Shown here: positions 1-5,973 of the stretch, in pieces | How the letters are laid out: each line of letters begins with the position of its first letter | How positions within the stretch are numbered: position 1 is the first letter of the stretch | NCBI GenBank assembly: GCA_031270615.1 | Contig: JAISXE010000164.1 | Location: 1 to 7,116, forward strand | Source: Spirochaetia bacterium | GTDB taxonomy: Bacteria; Spirochaetota; Spirochaetia; DTKZ01 | Direction of reading: 5' to 3' | Length of the DNA stretch: 7,116 nt | Made by a program: the position numbers and the translations under genes | Notes under the pieces: generated by a model | Told to the model about the DNA's origin: nothing | Seen by the model: the letters and a program-made list of their open reading frames with translations, nothing else | Database searches by the model: none

Positions 1-96
1 CCCCAACTGCGCGAACACCTCCACGTCAAGGGCCTCCTGGCCGGGCAGCGCGGCGGCGCAGAGCATAAAAACCAGTGCCAGGCATTTTTTTAACAT
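1..96 (-). CDS. Secreted protein, N-terminal fragment (runs off left edge)
   Basis: The minus strand from ATG at 96-94 reads 32 codons to the window edge without a stop. The peptide starts MLKK, continues with a hydrophobic core (CLALVFMLCAAALPG) and then turns polar (QEALDVEVFAQLG), the layout of a Sec signal peptide. There is no clear lipobox, so cleavage by signal peptidase I near the Pro-Gly-Gln turn is the likelier route, and the product should be periplasmic or exported. The start is supported by a strong Shine-Dalgarno (AAGGAGA, about 102-108) and by the promoter at 126-154. The mature start ending in VFAQLG resembles, from memory, treponemal WD40-repeat exported proteins in which 'QLGHS' opens the first blade. 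This is only suggestive, because the rest lies outside the window. Function is otherwise unknown. Confidence 0.72.
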   Translation of the reverse strand, partial: MLKKCLALVFMLCAAALPGQEALDVEVFAQLG

Positions 97-125
97 AAAA
101 GTCTCCTTACTGGGGCGAATGCCGT

Positions 126-154
126 ATAATAGCACGGCCTCCACCGTTTGAAAA
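126..154 (-). promoter_or_regulatory. Sigma-70-type promoter for the secreted-protein gene
   Basis: Read on the minus strand: a -35-like TTTTCA (154-149), a 17-base spacer, and a -10 TATTAT (131-126) preceded by TGC, so it is also an extended -10. Transcription would begin near 118-119, leaving a leader of about 22 bases that contains the AAGGAGA ribosome binding site. A perfect 5-bp dyad, GCCGT at 121-125 and ACGGC at 134-138, straddles the -10 and could be an operator or chance. Confidence 0.5.
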
Positions 155-207
155 GCGGCAACGGCGATTGTTTTTTCAGGGCAGGCAGGGTAAAAGCCCG
201 CGTGGTC

Positions 208-384
208 CTATCTGTGGTTTCTCTTATTCTTCCGCAGCCTGCGGGTAATCTGGTCCCCGGAAACGGCGCTTTCGGATACAACCGCGCCTTCGCTGTCATT
301 GCCGGAAAAGCCTATGAATTGGGCGATTTCCGCGCCGGTTTCGGCGTTCCAGAGCCGGAAACAACCTGTTGTGCGACATACCGC
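208..384 (-). pseudogene. Decayed WD40-repeat protein, C-terminal blade relic
   Basis: On the minus strand an open stretch of 58 codons lies between a TAG at 387-385 and a TAG at 210-208. Its start reads GCFRLWNAETGAEI, the conserved strand-d end of a WD40 blade (usual form xRLWDxxTGxEI), followed by AQFIGF. The sequence then becomes nondescript and runs through an intergenic repeat (NKRNHR) before the stop. No start codon or ribosome binding site is apparent, and blades upstream of the TAG are missing because the AT-rich island begins there. I read it as the remnant of a WD40 gene in the same orientation as the secreted-protein gene at 1-96, possibly a tandem paralogue truncated by the island. 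A plus-strand open frame over 148-399 is the mirror of this relic and has no support of its own. Confidence 0.45.
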
Positions 385-437
385 CTAAAAAACCATTAAA
401 AATTATGGAATGCAAATTAGTGGACACAATAAAATAA

Positions 438-986
438 ATGCTATACCATAATATTATGGAAACGATATCTCATAAAATTTGTTCAAGAAATTATGTTTTT
501 GAACAAATTAAAAACGAAACAAAACAATACGATATCGTATTGTTTGCAAAATATAACAATAAAATATTGTGGAAAATCATTTTTGAAAATACCATAATTG
601 AAGAAATTAAAGGCTTGCATAAAATCGAAAATGAATTATTTTGTTTTATAAATAATTCCATACATAAAATAGACATCGATAATGGAAGTATAATTAAAAT
701 GGAACATTTTGGAAATACACCAATAAGGGAAATTACTGTGGATAAGTATTTTATATATATATTATTGTCTTATTATGAATTTGATAGCAAAAAGTATTTG
801 TCAAATATTTTATGTATACATAACAATTTGGACATAAAATGGCATGCGGAACTATTTGATAAAGATGATGTTTATACAAATTTCAGTGTGCTGGAAAATA
901 ATATTATTGGATATACATGGAATGGATGGACTTATATTATAAATAAAGACACTGGAAAAATCACAGATAAAAAATGGACAAAATAA
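438..986 (+). CDS. AT-rich orphan protein, PQQ-blade-like, 182 aa
   Basis: I do not recognise a named family. The 182-residue product has no signal peptide, membrane segment or catalytic motif. It is rich in short beta-strand-like stretches ending in turns that resemble PQQ/quinoprotein propeller blades: HKIDIDNGSI (76-85) and YIINKDTGKI (166-175), with weaker echoes at NNKILWK (40-46) and NNLDIKW (129-135). A partial propeller or sandwich fold is therefore plausible. Base composition is striking: 481-540 has only 14 G or C in 60, and ATA and AAA codons abound, while the flanking genes are GC-rich. This points to recent transfer. The first ATG (438) has only a weak AGTGGA upstream at 419-424; an in-frame ATG at 456 (residue 7) is an alternative and has no better site. 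A hairpin at 992-1008 follows the stop. Small proteins of this kind sometimes act as immunity proteins of toxin systems, but no toxin is visible here, so that is speculation. Confidence 0.7.
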   Translation: MLYHNIMETISHKICSRNYVFEQIKNETKQYDIVLFAKYNNKILWKIIFENTIIEEIKGLHKIENELFCFINNSIHKIDIDNGSIIKMEHFGNTPIREITVDKYFIYILLSYYEFDSKKYLSNILCIHNNLDIKWHAELFDKDDVYTNFSVLENNIIGYTWNGWTYIINKDTGKITDKKWTK

Positions 987-991
987 TGGTG

Positions 992-1008
992 TGCGGCAGT
1001 GTGCCGCA
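992..1008 (+). other. Short hairpin after the AT-rich gene
   Basis: TGCGGCA (992-998) and TGCCGCA (1002-1008) form a perfect 7-bp stem with a three-base loop, starting five bases after the stop of the AT-rich gene. No run of T follows, so it is not a canonical intrinsic terminator. It may still stabilise the 3' end, and it lies about where composition returns to the GC-rich background. Confidence 0.4.
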
Positions 1009-1109
1009 TGACGGGACTGTCGAATAAGAGCTTATCCTTAAATAACGCATGGTACACAAAGGCAAAAATTTACCGCGGACAACACGGACTGCGCACGCCG
1101 AAATAAACG

Positions 1110-1197
1110 CGCGCCCATCAGGGCGTGTCTTTGCCCACCCGGCAACAGGGCGAGAGGCCCAAAAACGGTTCTGTCGTATATAAAGGCGACAGGCCGA
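1110..1197 (-). repeat. Dispersed repeat core, left copy
   Basis: Read on the minus strand, 1197-1148 matches the plus strand of 6946-6995 at 38 of 50 positions without a gap, including TCGGCC, TATATACG, GGGCCTCT and GCCC. Past this core, both copies carry AGACACGC after 16-17 bases and then a small hairpin: here CGCGCCC/GGGCGTG (1110-1116 with 1121-1127, one G-T pair), on the right CACGC/GCGTG (7015-7028). Within this copy CTGTCG (1171-1176) and CGACAG (1187-1192) also pair. The shared order of core and terminal hairpin suggests one mobile or structured intergenic element rather than chance similarity. Confidence 0.5.
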
Positions 1198-1246
1198 CAA
1201 AGACAAACACCCCCCGGGGTTTCTAAACAACTCTATTGAAAAAAAA

Positions 1247-1274
1247 CTGTGCCCTGTGGTCAGTGGTCTGTGGT
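1247..1274. repeat. Four-copy degenerate 7-base tandem repeat
   Basis: Four 7-base units lie in tandem: CTGTGCC, CTGTGGT, CAGTGGT, CTGTGGT. The last unit and the 12 bases after it (TCCTCTTATTCT, to 1286) recur at 212-230 with one mismatch in 19, at the end of the WD40 relic. This marks a dispersed intergenic word present on both sides of the AT-rich island. Confidence 0.5.
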
Positions 1275-1385
1275 TCCTCTTATTCTGTTGTGCAAGGCGG
1301 GGACTTATTTGGGGATAGGCTCTAATGCTTTTTTACGGTTTTTAGGCCACTGTCAACCAGTTAAGGCATAGGTCAGCCCCTGGGC

Positions 1386-1431
1386 GCGCGAGGGATTGTA
1401 GGGGGCGCTGAAAGCGCGCCCGCAGGGCCGG
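1386..1431 (+). repeat. 46-base dispersed repeat, left copy
   Basis: These 46 bases match the reverse complement of 6837-6882 at 43 of 46 positions; the differences are at offsets 5, 14 and 44. The segment contains a GGGGGCGC...GCGCCC self-complementary centre. It is the best-conserved shared piece of the two mosaic elements that bracket the gene block. Confidence 0.75.
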
Positions 1432-1452
1432 AGCGACAGCGCAGCCCCGCAA

Positions 1453-1494
1453 AGCCCGGTTTTTTTTCGGCTTGGCCGAAAAAAAACGCGCCCA
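1453..1494 (+). repeat. Hairpin scaffold module, left copy (T8-stem-A8)
   Basis: Conserved flanks AGCCCGG (1453-1459) and CGCGCCCA (1487-1494) enclose a perfect hairpin: eight T and CGGC (1460-1471), loop TTG, then GCCG and eight A (1475-1486). The G at 1459 and C at 1487 add one more pair, giving 13 bp. The same flanks occur inverted at 6667-6704 around a hairpin of different sequence. Because the A run is 3' on both strands, this is not an intrinsic terminator, which needs T on the 3' side. Confidence 0.65.
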
Positions 1495-1543
1495 AATTCT
1501 TGCTTGCCACCTCACGCTTCCCCTATCCCCCCTGTCCCTTTTA

Positions 1544-1552
1544 TGCTATACT
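1544..1552 (+). promoter_or_regulatory. Extended -10 element before the AAA-ATPase-like gene
   Basis: TGC followed by TATACT (1547-1552) is a good extended -10 element; no convincing -35 lies upstream, as is usual for this promoter class. Initiation 6-8 bases downstream would fall at about 1558-1560, on top of the ATG at 1560. If the promoter is real, the mRNA is leaderless or nearly so, and the AAAGG at 1554-1558 would not serve as a ribosome binding site. Confidence 0.4.
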
Positions 1553-1559
1553 TAAAGGC

Positions 1560-3137
1560 ATGCAGTTCCGCAAATACCCTATCGGGATACAGGATTTCGT
1601 TACCATCCGCAGCGAGGGCTACCTGTATGTGGACAAGACCCGCCACATCTACCGGCTTGTCAACGAGGGCAAGCCGTATTTCCTGGGCCGCCCCCGGCGC
1701 TTCGGCAAAAGCCTCCTCCTGTCCACGCTGAAGGCCTATTTCGAGGGGAAGAAAGAATTGTTTTCCGCCATAGCGGGGCAGCCGGGCCTGGCCATTGCGG
1801 AGCTGGAAAAAGAATGGGCCTGCCACCCGGTGTTCCACATCGATTTCAATGTGGGCGACTACCACCGGCCTGGGGGCCTGGACTCGTCCCTGCACGCCAG
1901 CCTGGGCCGGCTGGAGGACAAGTGGGGCGAGAACCCCAAAGAAACCTCCTTTTCCACCCGCTTCCAGGGCCTTATCGAGCGGGCCGCCGGGAAGACGGGG
2001 AAGAAAGTGGTTGTGCTTATAGACGAGTACGACAAGCCCCTCCTGGAGACGGAGGACGAGGGCAAACGCGCGGAGGTCCGGGACACCCTGCGCTCCTTTT
2101 ACGGCGTGCTGAAATCCGCGGACCCCTGGCTGAAGTTTTACCTCATCACCGGCATCACCAAGTTCTCCACGGCGAGCATCTTCAGCGGGCTCAACCAGCT
2201 TCTGGACATCAGTTTGACAAAAAAACACTCCACCCTGTGCGGCATCACCGAGGAGGAGCTTTTGTCCCATTTCGAAAAAGACATAGCCGACCTGGCCGAA
2301 GAAAACGAAATGCCCTACGAGGAGGCCCTCTCCGAGATACGGGCGCGCTACAACGGCTACCGTTTTGCCCCCGGGGAGGAAAGCGTGTACAACCCCTTCA
2401 GCCTGCTGAACGCCCTGTACGGCAGGGCGCTGAAATATTACTGGTTCGAGACCGGGACGCCCACCTTCCTGGTGAAGGCCCTGGCGAAACTGAACTTCGA
2501 CCTGCCCTCGCTGCAGGGCGGGGTCACCGCCAGCGCGGAGTCCATATCGGACTACCGCTTCGACAGCACTAACCCGGTGCCGATACTCTACCAGAGCGGA
2601 TACCTGACGATAAAAGGCTATGACCCGGAACTGGCAGAATACACCCTGGGCTTCCCCAACGGGGAGGTGGAGTACGGCTTTTTGAAGGAGCTTCTGTCCG
2701 CCTACAGCCCCTGGATGGGAGGTGCCCGCCAGGGCCTCTACATCGGGAATTTCATCAAAGACCTGGACGCCCGCGACATGGATGGCCTGATGAACCGCCT
2801 GCGGGCGCTGTTCTCCGGCATCCCGTACCCCCTCACGCCGCAGAACGAGTACCACTACCAGGCGCTTTTGTACCTGGTGTTCACGCTGATGGGGGAGTTC
2901 GCGCAGGCGGAGGTTGCCTCCGCCGCGGGGCGGTCCGACATGGTGGTCACGCGCAAGGGCACGGTGTATGTGTTCGAGTTCAAGCTCGCGGGCAGCGGAA
3001 CCGCTGAAGAGGCTTTGGCGCAGATAGACGAAAAAGGGTACCTCCTGCCCTACGGCGCGGAGGGGAAGAGCCTTGTCAAAGTGGGCGTGGAGTTTGACCG
3101 GGAGAGGCGCACCATCGGGCGGTGGCTTGTCGCCTGA
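1560..3137 (+). CDS. AAA-ATPase-like / PD-(D/E)XK nuclease-fold protein (DUF1703 type)
   Basis: This 525-residue protein belongs to the AAA-ATPase-like family (Pfam PF09820) with a C-terminal PD-(D/E)XK domain (PF08011). The N-terminus PIGIQDF...EGYLYVDKT is the family signature. RPRRFGKSLLL (44-54) is the P-loop with K50 and S51, VVVLIDEYDKP (150-160) is Walker B with D155 and E156, and LITGITKFS (195-203) is sensor-1-like. The nuclease-fold core is D460, E473 and K475 (VFEFK), with Q488 in the following helix. All key residues are present and the length is normal for the family, so it looks intact. The ATG at 1560 is chosen because the family consensus begins there; a TTG 60 bases upstream would add residues encoded by repeat DNA. 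The biological role is unknown; proposals include mobile-element or defence functions. It probably has its own promoter and is separated from clpS by 177 bases. High copy number in gut bacteria and treponemes is family knowledge, not seen here. Confidence 0.93.
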   Translation: MQFRKYPIGIQDFVTIRSEGYLYVDKTRHIYRLVNEGKPYFLGRPRRFGKSLLLSTLKAYFEGKKELFSAIAGQPGLAIAELEKEWACHPVFHIDFNVGDYHRPGGLDSSLHASLGRLEDKWGENPKETSFSTRFQGLIERAAGKTGKKVVVLIDEYDKPLLETEDEGKRAEVRDTLRSFYGVLKSADPWLKFYLITGITKFSTASIFSGLNQLLDISLTKKHSTLCGITEEELLSHFEKDIADLAEENEMPYEEALSEIRARYNGYRFAPGEESVYNPFSLLNALYGRALKYYWFETGTPTFLVKALAKLNFDLPSLQGGVTASAESISDYRFDSTNPVPILYQSGYLTIKGYDPELAEYTLGFPNGEVEYGFLKELLSAYSPWMGGARQGLYIGNFIKDLDARDMDGLMNRLRALFSGIPYPLTPQNEYHYQALLYLVFTLMGEFAQAEVASAAGRSDMVVTRKGTVYVFEFKLAGSGTAEEALAQIDEKGYLLPYGAEGKSLVKVGVEFDRERRTIGRWLVA

Positions 3138-3177
3138 CGGAACCGGAAAGAAACAAGTAAACCACTCACGGAAAAAG

Positions 3178-3248
3178 GCTGGCCGCGCGGACTTTTGTCC
3201 TGTAATTCCCCGTTGTCCGTGTTTTGCCGTATTTTCCGCGTGGCCAGC
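3178..3248. repeat. 14-bp inverted repeat between the AAA-ATPase-like gene and clpS
   Basis: GCTGGCCGCGCGGA (3178-3191) pairs with TCCGCGTGGCCAGC (3235-3248) over all 14 positions with a single G-T wobble, leaving a 43-base loop. It starts 40 bases after the AAA-ATPase-like stop and ends 17 bases before the clpS -35. No T run follows, so intrinsic termination is doubtful. Alternatives are a processing or stability hairpin, a small repeat element, or an operator region for clpS. Confidence 0.5.
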
Positions 3249-3265
3249 GCTTCGGTTCTCCCGCC

Positions 3266-3294
3266 TTGCTTAAAATCCGATTTTTGTATACTAT
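3266..3294 (+). promoter_or_regulatory. Promoter for the clpS-clpA-aat operon
   Basis: TTGCTT (3266-3271) is a -35-like hexamer. TATACT (3287-3292) is a five-of-six -10 at a short 15-base spacing; the overlapping TACTAT (3289-3294) gives the ideal 17-base spacing but a weaker hexamer. Initiation near 3299-3301 would give a leader of about 15 bases containing the AGAGGAAG ribosome binding site (3304-3311). An AT-rich spacer in an otherwise GC-rich region supports the call. Confidence 0.5.
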
Positions 3295-3314
3295 TATGGG
3301 ATAAGAGGAAGATC

Positions 3315-3635
3315 GTGGCCAGGGAAGACAGTTTTTTTTCTCGGGGAACATCGGTTCAGGAGAAAGAACGCGAACAACTAAAAGAACCGGAGATGTACCG
3401 CGTGGTTCTGCATAACGACGACTACACGACCCGGGAATTTGTTGTAAGCGTCATCATGGCGGTTTTTCACAAAACGGCTTCGGAGGCGACGCGAATCATG
3501 CTGGATGTACACCGCAAAGGAAAGGGTACGGTTGGCGTATATGTATACGACATAGCGGAGACAAAGGCGCGGCAGGTGAAAGAGCTTGCGGTGGCCGAGG
3601 AATTCCCGCTCAAGTGTACGGTGGAGAAGGCTTAA
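3315..3635 (+). CDS. clpS: ClpS, N-degron adaptor for ClpA
   Basis: ClpS binds proteins with N-terminal Leu, Phe, Tyr or Trp and hands them to ClpAP in the cytoplasm. The frame opens further upstream, but GTG at 3315 is preferred: it has AGAGGAAG six bases or less upstream and gives 106 residues, the same length as E. coli ClpS and in register with it. Landmarks are MYRVVLHNDDYTT (27-39) with binding-pocket residues N34, D35 and D36, IML at 61-63 (M62), H66 in DVHRKGKG, VYDIAETK (77-84), and the C-terminal PLKCTVEKA. The flexible N-terminal tail of about 20 residues, which engages ClpA, is present. The gatekeeper position, Met40 in E. coli, is Arg here (TTREFVV). It lies four bases before clpA, whose ribosome binding site sits inside the end of clpS, so the two are co-translated. 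Identity is secure. Confidence 0.95.
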   Translation: MAREDSFFSRGTSVQEKEREQLKEPEMYRVVLHNDDYTTREFVVSVIMAVFHKTASEATRIMLDVHRKGKGTVGVYVYDIAETKARQVKELAVAEEFPLKCTVEKA

Positions 3636-3639
3636 AACC

Positions 3640-5973
3640 ATGACATTTAATCAGGAAGTGCAGGATATTCTGAGCGCTGCCTACAGCGAGGCGAAACAGC
3701 GCAAGCACGAATATTTTACCTCGGAACATGTGCTGTTCGCGTCCCTGCACTTTGACGGGCCGCGTTCGATTCTGGAGGAGTGCGGCCTTTTCCCCGACGA
3801 GCTGCTGGAAGAAATGAACAGGTATCTTGAGCAGCGAATCCCCAGGGTAAACCGCAGGGAACCCATACAGTCGCAGGGCTTTCAAAACGTAATCGAAAGG
3901 GTAACCCTCCATACCCAGTTTGCCAGCAAGGACGAGGTGAACGCGGCGGACATCCTCGTGTCGATTTTCGACGAGGACAAGTCCTACAGCTCTTTTCTCC
4001 TGCGGCAGAAGGGGCTGACCCGGCTGGGCCTTTTGGAAGTCGTGTCCCACGGCAACTTTTCGCTGGAAAACGGGAACAAGGGGAATGACCCCCCGCAGGA
4101 AAGCCAGGAGGACTACGCCCCCGACACAAAGGCCTTCCCGGAAAGCCCCGATGAAAATTCCGGGCGCGGCCCGCGCCAGGCCCCCGGCAGGCGCGACATC
4201 CTGAAGGAATTCACCAGCGATCTGACGGCCCTCGCGCGGGAGGGGCGGCTTGAGCCGCTTATCGGCAGGGACGATCTTGTGGAGCGTACCATCCAGGTGC
4301 TTGTGCGCAGGCTCAAGAACAACCCCCTGCATGTGGGCGAGCCGGGCGTCGGCAAGACGGCCATTACCGAAGGGCTTGCCTCCCGCATCGTGGAAGGCAG
4401 GGTGCCCGACATTCTGAAGGGTTACAGAATCCTCTGCCTCGATATGGGCGCGATGGTGGCGGGGACCCGCTACCGGGGCGACTTTGAGGAAAGGATGAAA
4501 GCCGTCGTGGCCCGCCTGCTAAAAGAAAACAAAATCATTCTTTTTATTGACGAAATCCACACCCTCGTGGGGGCGGGCGCCGTTTCGGGCGGCTCGATGG
4601 ACGCTTCCAATATGATCAAACCCGCCCTGCAGTCCGGCAAGCTGCGCTGCATCGGCTCCACGACTTTTGAGGAATGCCGCAAGTTTTTTGAGCGGGACAG
4701 GGCGCTTGCGCGGCGGTTCCAGAAAATCGAAATACCCGAGCCATCCGTCAAGGAAACAATGGACATCCTGCGGGGCTTGAAGGAAAAATACGAAAGCTAC
4801 CATTCGGTGAGCTACAGCGAGGAGGCCCTGGAGGCGGCGGCGAAACTGGCGGCGGAGCTTATCAATGACCGCTTCCTGCCCGACAAGGCCATCGATGTCG
4901 TGGACGAGGCCGGCGCCTGGATCCGCATGCACCGCTACAGGGAGGGCGAGGAACAGGAACCCTACACCATCACCGAGGCGGACGTGGAGAAGGTCGTCGC
5001 GAAAATCGCCAAAGTGCCGGAAAAAAGCGTCTCCTATTCCGAGAAGGAGCAACTGAAAAACCTGTACGAGGAACTGCAAAAACGCGTCTACGGGCAGGAC
5101 GGCCCCCTGAAGGCCGTGGTGGACGCGGTAAAACGCTCCCGCGCCGGTTTCCGCAAACCCGACAAACCCGTGGCCTCCTTCCTGTTTGTCGGACCCACGG
5201 GCGTCGGCAAAACCGAGCTTGCCCGCAGCCTCGCGGACATACTGGGCATCGGCCTTTTAAGGTTCGACATGAGCGAGTACCAGGAAAAACACACGGTCTC
5301 GCGGCTTATCGGATCGCCGCCCGGCTATGTGGGCTACGAGGAAGGCGGCCTTCTTTCCGAGGCGGTCCGCAAAACGCCCCACGCGGTGCTGCTCCTGGAC
5401 GAAATCGAAAAAGCCCACCAGGACATCTTCAACGTGCTTTTGCAGGTGATGGACTACGCCACGATTACCGACAATTCCGGCAAAAAGGCCGATTTCCGCA
5501 GCGTGATCCTTATCATGACCTCCAACGCGGGCGCCCGCGACCTGGGCAAACCCCTTATCGGTTTCGGAGACGGCGCCATCGGGAAGTCGGCGATTGGCCA
5601 GGCGGTGGACAACGTTTTCAGCCCGGAGTTCCGCAACCGGCTGGACCGGGTGGTCATCTTCAACAACCTGGACCGCGCCATCGTGCGGGACATCGTTTTG
5701 AAGGAAATCCAGACCTTCCGCGACCAGCTCGCGGAAAAAAACGTCAGCATCGAAATCACCGGCGAGGCGGTGGACTGGCTTCTGGACCAGGGCTATTCGC
5801 GCGAGTTCGGCGCCCGCAACATCGCGCGCGTTGTCGAGGAAAAAGTAAAAGACTTTTTCATTGAGGAAGTCCTCTTCGGCAAACTCGCAGGCGGCGGCCA
5901 CGCGAAGATTGGCCTGAAAGACGCCTCGATCCACATAGAGACCCTCGAGTGCGGCCCCGCTTCCCCTATTTAA
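3640..5973 (+). CDS. clpA: ClpA, ATP-dependent unfoldase subunit of ClpAP
   Basis: ClpA is a hexameric AAA+ unfoldase that feeds substrates into the ClpP peptidase. The 777 residues show a Clp N-domain (1 to about 140), a charged, proline-rich linker (about 146-182), and two AAA modules without the coiled-coil middle domain of ClpB or ClpC. D1 has Walker A GEPGVGKT (233-240), pore loop GTRYRG with Y278, Walker B LFIDEIH (301-307) and arginine fingers at R358/R359. D2 has Walker A GPTGVGKT (518-525), pore loop GYVG (562-565), Walker B LLLDEIE (584-590) and sensor-2 GAR (724-726). An IGF loop at 640-642 marks it as a ClpP partner. ATG at 3640 is preceded by GGAGAAGG (3623-3630) at good spacing. 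E. coli ClpA has 758 residues, so the length fits. The 3' end overlaps aat by 25 bases. ClpP is not in the window. Confidence 0.97.
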   Translation: MTFNQEVQDILSAAYSEAKQRKHEYFTSEHVLFASLHFDGPRSILEECGLFPDELLEEMNRYLEQRIPRVNRREPIQSQGFQNVIERVTLHTQFASKDEVNAADILVSIFDEDKSYSSFLLRQKGLTRLGLLEVVSHGNFSLENGNKGNDPPQESQEDYAPDTKAFPESPDENSGRGPRQAPGRRDILKEFTSDLTALAREGRLEPLIGRDDLVERTIQVLVRRLKNNPLHVGEPGVGKTAITEGLASRIVEGRVPDILKGYRILCLDMGAMVAGTRYRGDFEERMKAVVARLLKENKIILFIDEIHTLVGAGAVSGGSMDASNMIKPALQSGKLRCIGSTTFEECRKFFERDRALARRFQKIEIPEPSVKETMDILRGLKEKYESYHSVSYSEEALEAAAKLAAELINDRFLPDKAIDVVDEAGAWIRMHRYREGEEQEPYTITEADVEKVVAKIAKVPEKSVSYSEKEQLKNLYEELQKRVYGQDGPLKAVVDAVKRSRAGFRKPDKPVASFLFVGPTGVGKTELARSLADILGIGLLRFDMSEYQEKHTVSRLIGSPPGYVGYEEGGLLSEAVRKTPHAVLLLDEIEKAHQDIFNVLLQVMDYATITDNSGKKADFRSVILIMTSNAGARDLGKPLIGFGDGAIGKSAIGQAVDNVFSPEFRNRLDRVVIFNNLDRAIVRDIVLKEIQTFRDQLAEKNVSIEITGEAVDWLLDQGYSREFGARNIARVVEEKVKDFFIEEVLFGKLAGGGHAKIGLKDASIHIETLECGPASPI

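Larger units (their letters stand above)
1027..1323. repeat. Imperfect 19-base inverted pair (1027-1045 / 1305-1323)
   Basis: The reverse complement of 1027-1045 and the plus strand of 1305-1323 share the frame TTATTT, two variable bases, GGATA, one variable base, GCTCT: 16 of 19 positions. The pair encloses the other repeats of this gap. It could be the ends of a small non-coding element or two copies of a dispersed intergenic word; with only 19 bases the evidence is modest. Confidence 0.3.

Noticed and set aside
961..1230. Minus-strand open frame of 89 codons
   Set aside because: It covers dispersed repeats and the 3' end of the AT-rich gene, has no ribosome binding site and shows no family resemblance.
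1512..2855. Long minus-strand open frame of 447 codons
   Set aside because: It is antisense to the AAA-ATPase-like gene, whose Walker and nuclease motifs are intact. The GC-rich codon pattern removes stops from the opposite strand, and the translation is low-complexity with no recognisable domain.
3195..3314. Upstream extension of clpS by 40 codons
   Set aside because: The extension runs through the inverted repeat and promoter, whereas GTG at 3315 has a good ribosome binding site and gives the exact family length.
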